NCBI GenBank assembly: GCA_034437075.1
Contig: DAOTVD010000034.1
Span: 1 to 23,228, forward strand
DNA from: DAOTVD01 sp034437075
GTDB lineage: Bacteria > Chloroflexota > Anaerolineae > Aggregatilineales > J027
Direction: 5' to 3'
DNA length: 23,228 bases
The position numbers and the translations under genes are program-made. The notes beneath the pieces were generated by a model that saw nothing but the letters and a program-made list of their open reading frames with translations, did not search any database and was not told the DNA's origin. This document shows, piece by piece, positions 22,629 through 23,228 of the stretch; the stretch's first letter is position 1; the number at the start of each line of letters is the position of its first letter.

Positions 22629-22656
22629 ATTATAGCGCGCTTCGTTGGAACGCCAA
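22629..22656 (-). promoter_or_regulatory. Promoter of the OmpR-type regulator
   Basis: On the minus strand, TTGGCG (22651-22656, four of six matches), a 16-base spacer and a perfect TATAAT (22629-22634) are well placed. Transcription would begin near 22622, giving a leader of about 58 bases before the TTG start. Confidence 0.65.
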
Positions 22657-22717
22657 GGTGCTCCTCACTATAGCCCATAAAGCGTGCCGCACCCCCCACC
22701 CCTCTTGCTAGTATGTA

Positions 22718-22807
22718 TATCCCAAGGCGAGATGGTTTTTGGGATATTGACGGGTTTCACTCCGCGCCTCAACGGCTATAGCGATATTTATTATCCCAAT
22801 ATCCCAA
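22718..22807. repeat. Cluster of four TTGGGATA octamers
   Basis: The octamer occurs at 22718-22725 (minus), 22739-22746 (plus), 22792-22799 (minus) and 22800-22807 (minus). The first two form an inverted pair with starts 21 bases apart, two helical turns; the last two are in tandem at eight-base period. They lie upstream of the OmpR-type gene promoter and match the triple repeat in front of pspC. Confidence 0.6.
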
Positions 22808-22915
22808 TGATAAGGCTTGTGGCGCTTCGCTTTATGCGCTGAACAGCAAATTTTTCCTAAAGTAAGCCTTAAGTTTCGGTTTATTCTGTGCTTTTGCTTG
22901 GCCTTTTATCCCGAA

Positions 22916-23228
22916 CTAAGCGACCATCGAGAAAATAACAGGACAACAACAACCAAACACGCCACACGCGATTACCGTACCCATCATATTCACGCACCCC
23001 ATCGCGATGCCAAAACCATGAATCTGCCCAATCGTCCAGGCGGTAACGGCAATCCCTAAGATCGTCGGTGCGATGGACAACAGAATTCCCGTATCGCTAT
23101 ATGGGTCGAAAAATTGCGATATGACTCCGATAGCGGTGCCAATCAATAGGGTGACGATGACCACGCGCAACATGGCGGTCAAAAAAGGATAGAGCAAGCC
23201 CTCGCCATCTAAGAAGGTGATGCCCACC
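22916..23228 (-). CDS. Partial membrane protein of unknown family, 5' end beyond the window
   Basis: About 103 C-terminal residues are visible. The frame is open to the right edge, so the GTG at 23227 is probably not the start. A short polar part (FLDGEGLLYP) is followed by a hydrophobic helix (MLRVVIVTLLIGTAIGVISQ), a polar loop (FFDPYSDTG), and two further hydrophobic segments with many Gly and Cys residues, including GVFGCCCPVIF near the end. The compact helix-loop-helix layout suggests three membrane spans in the visible part. I do not recognise the family. The gene ends with TAG at 22918-22916. Confidence 0.7.
   Translation of the reverse strand, partial: VGITFLDGEGLLYPFLTAMLRVVIVTLLIGTAIGVISQFFDPYSDTGILLSIAPTILGIAVTAWTIGQIHGFGIAMGCVNMMGTVIACGVFGCCCPVIFSMVA

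Larger units (their letters stand above)
22565..22915. other. Intergenic region with regulatory repeats
   Basis: This 351-base stretch contains no credible gene. Nearest the OmpR-type gene is its promoter (22629-22656); further out are four TTGGGATA octamers (22718-22807). TAAGGCTT at 22811-22818 pairs with AAGCCTTA at 22864-22871 around a 45-base loop, which may be part of a 3' structure for the gene ending at 22916. I see no clear T-run terminator for that gene. Confidence 0.65.

Noticed and set aside
22817..23059. 80-codon plus-strand open frame
   Set aside because: Its second half is antisense to the membrane protein at the right edge; its composition (His/Arg/Thr-rich) and lack of a ribosome site argue against a gene.
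1..23228. CRISPR arrays, insertion sequences, prophage or attachment sites
   Set aside because: I saw no regular repeat-spacer array, transposase, integrase or terminal inverted repeats flanked by target duplications. Apart from the TTGGGATA clusters the repeats are short and local.

Overview
The window looks like chromosomal DNA from a Chloroflexota-type bacterium, probably Anaerolineae-like. This is inferred from the gene repertoire and was not tested by search. The pointers are a SARP/BTAD regulator fused to a degenerate STAND-type ATPase, a PA14-SH3 surface protein, many short receiver and hybrid signalling proteins, a PHAX-type RNA-binding domain in a bacterium, and tRNA genes without an encoded CCA. 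Genes are densely packed. At least six same-strand junctions are ATGA start/stop overlaps, and two convergent gene pairs overlap at their stop codons.

Layout. 1-513 (minus): a response regulator followed by the truncated start of a probable TIM-barrel protein. 514-876: non-coding. 877-3054 (plus): an RRM-PHAX RNA-binding protein and a receiver-histidine kinase hybrid. 3167-6511 (plus): a coupled operon of a CNNM/CBS/CorC membrane protein, cytidine deaminase, RecO and a class IV aminotransferase. It runs tail-to-tail into gatB and a class I/II aminotransferase (minus, 6508-9203). 9372-12815 (plus): glycosyltransferase family 2, asparagine synthase and methyltransferase, which looks like a glycan or envelope-polymer cluster. 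12921-13928: a secreted PA14-SH3b protein interrupted by one in-frame TAA. 14051-16389 (plus): an ECF sigma factor, a membrane protein in the anti-sigma position, a bactofilin-like lipoprotein with membrane segments, and a TM2-like protein, closed by an excellent bidirectional terminator. 16455-16527 (minus): a CAU-anticodon tRNA with its own promoter. 16648-18871 (plus): PspC, a LiaF/toastrack-like protein and a propeller-like protein, probably an envelope-stress module. 18868-20301 (minus): a membrane-anchored helix-hairpin-helix protein, a DUF971 protein and hpt. 20540-21826 (plus): the SARP/BTAD regulator. 21908-22564 (minus): an OmpR-type regulator with a non-canonical receiver. 22916-end (minus): a partial membrane protein.

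Common theme: many of the non-housekeeping genes concern envelope sensing and transcriptional control. The strongest non-coding signal is an 8-mer, TTGGGATA. It occurs three times at 10-11 bp spacing immediately before pspC and four times, in both orientations, upstream of the atypical OmpR-type regulator, with only one other copy noticed, inside a CDS. The most unusual protein is the RRM-PHAX fusion at 877-1917.
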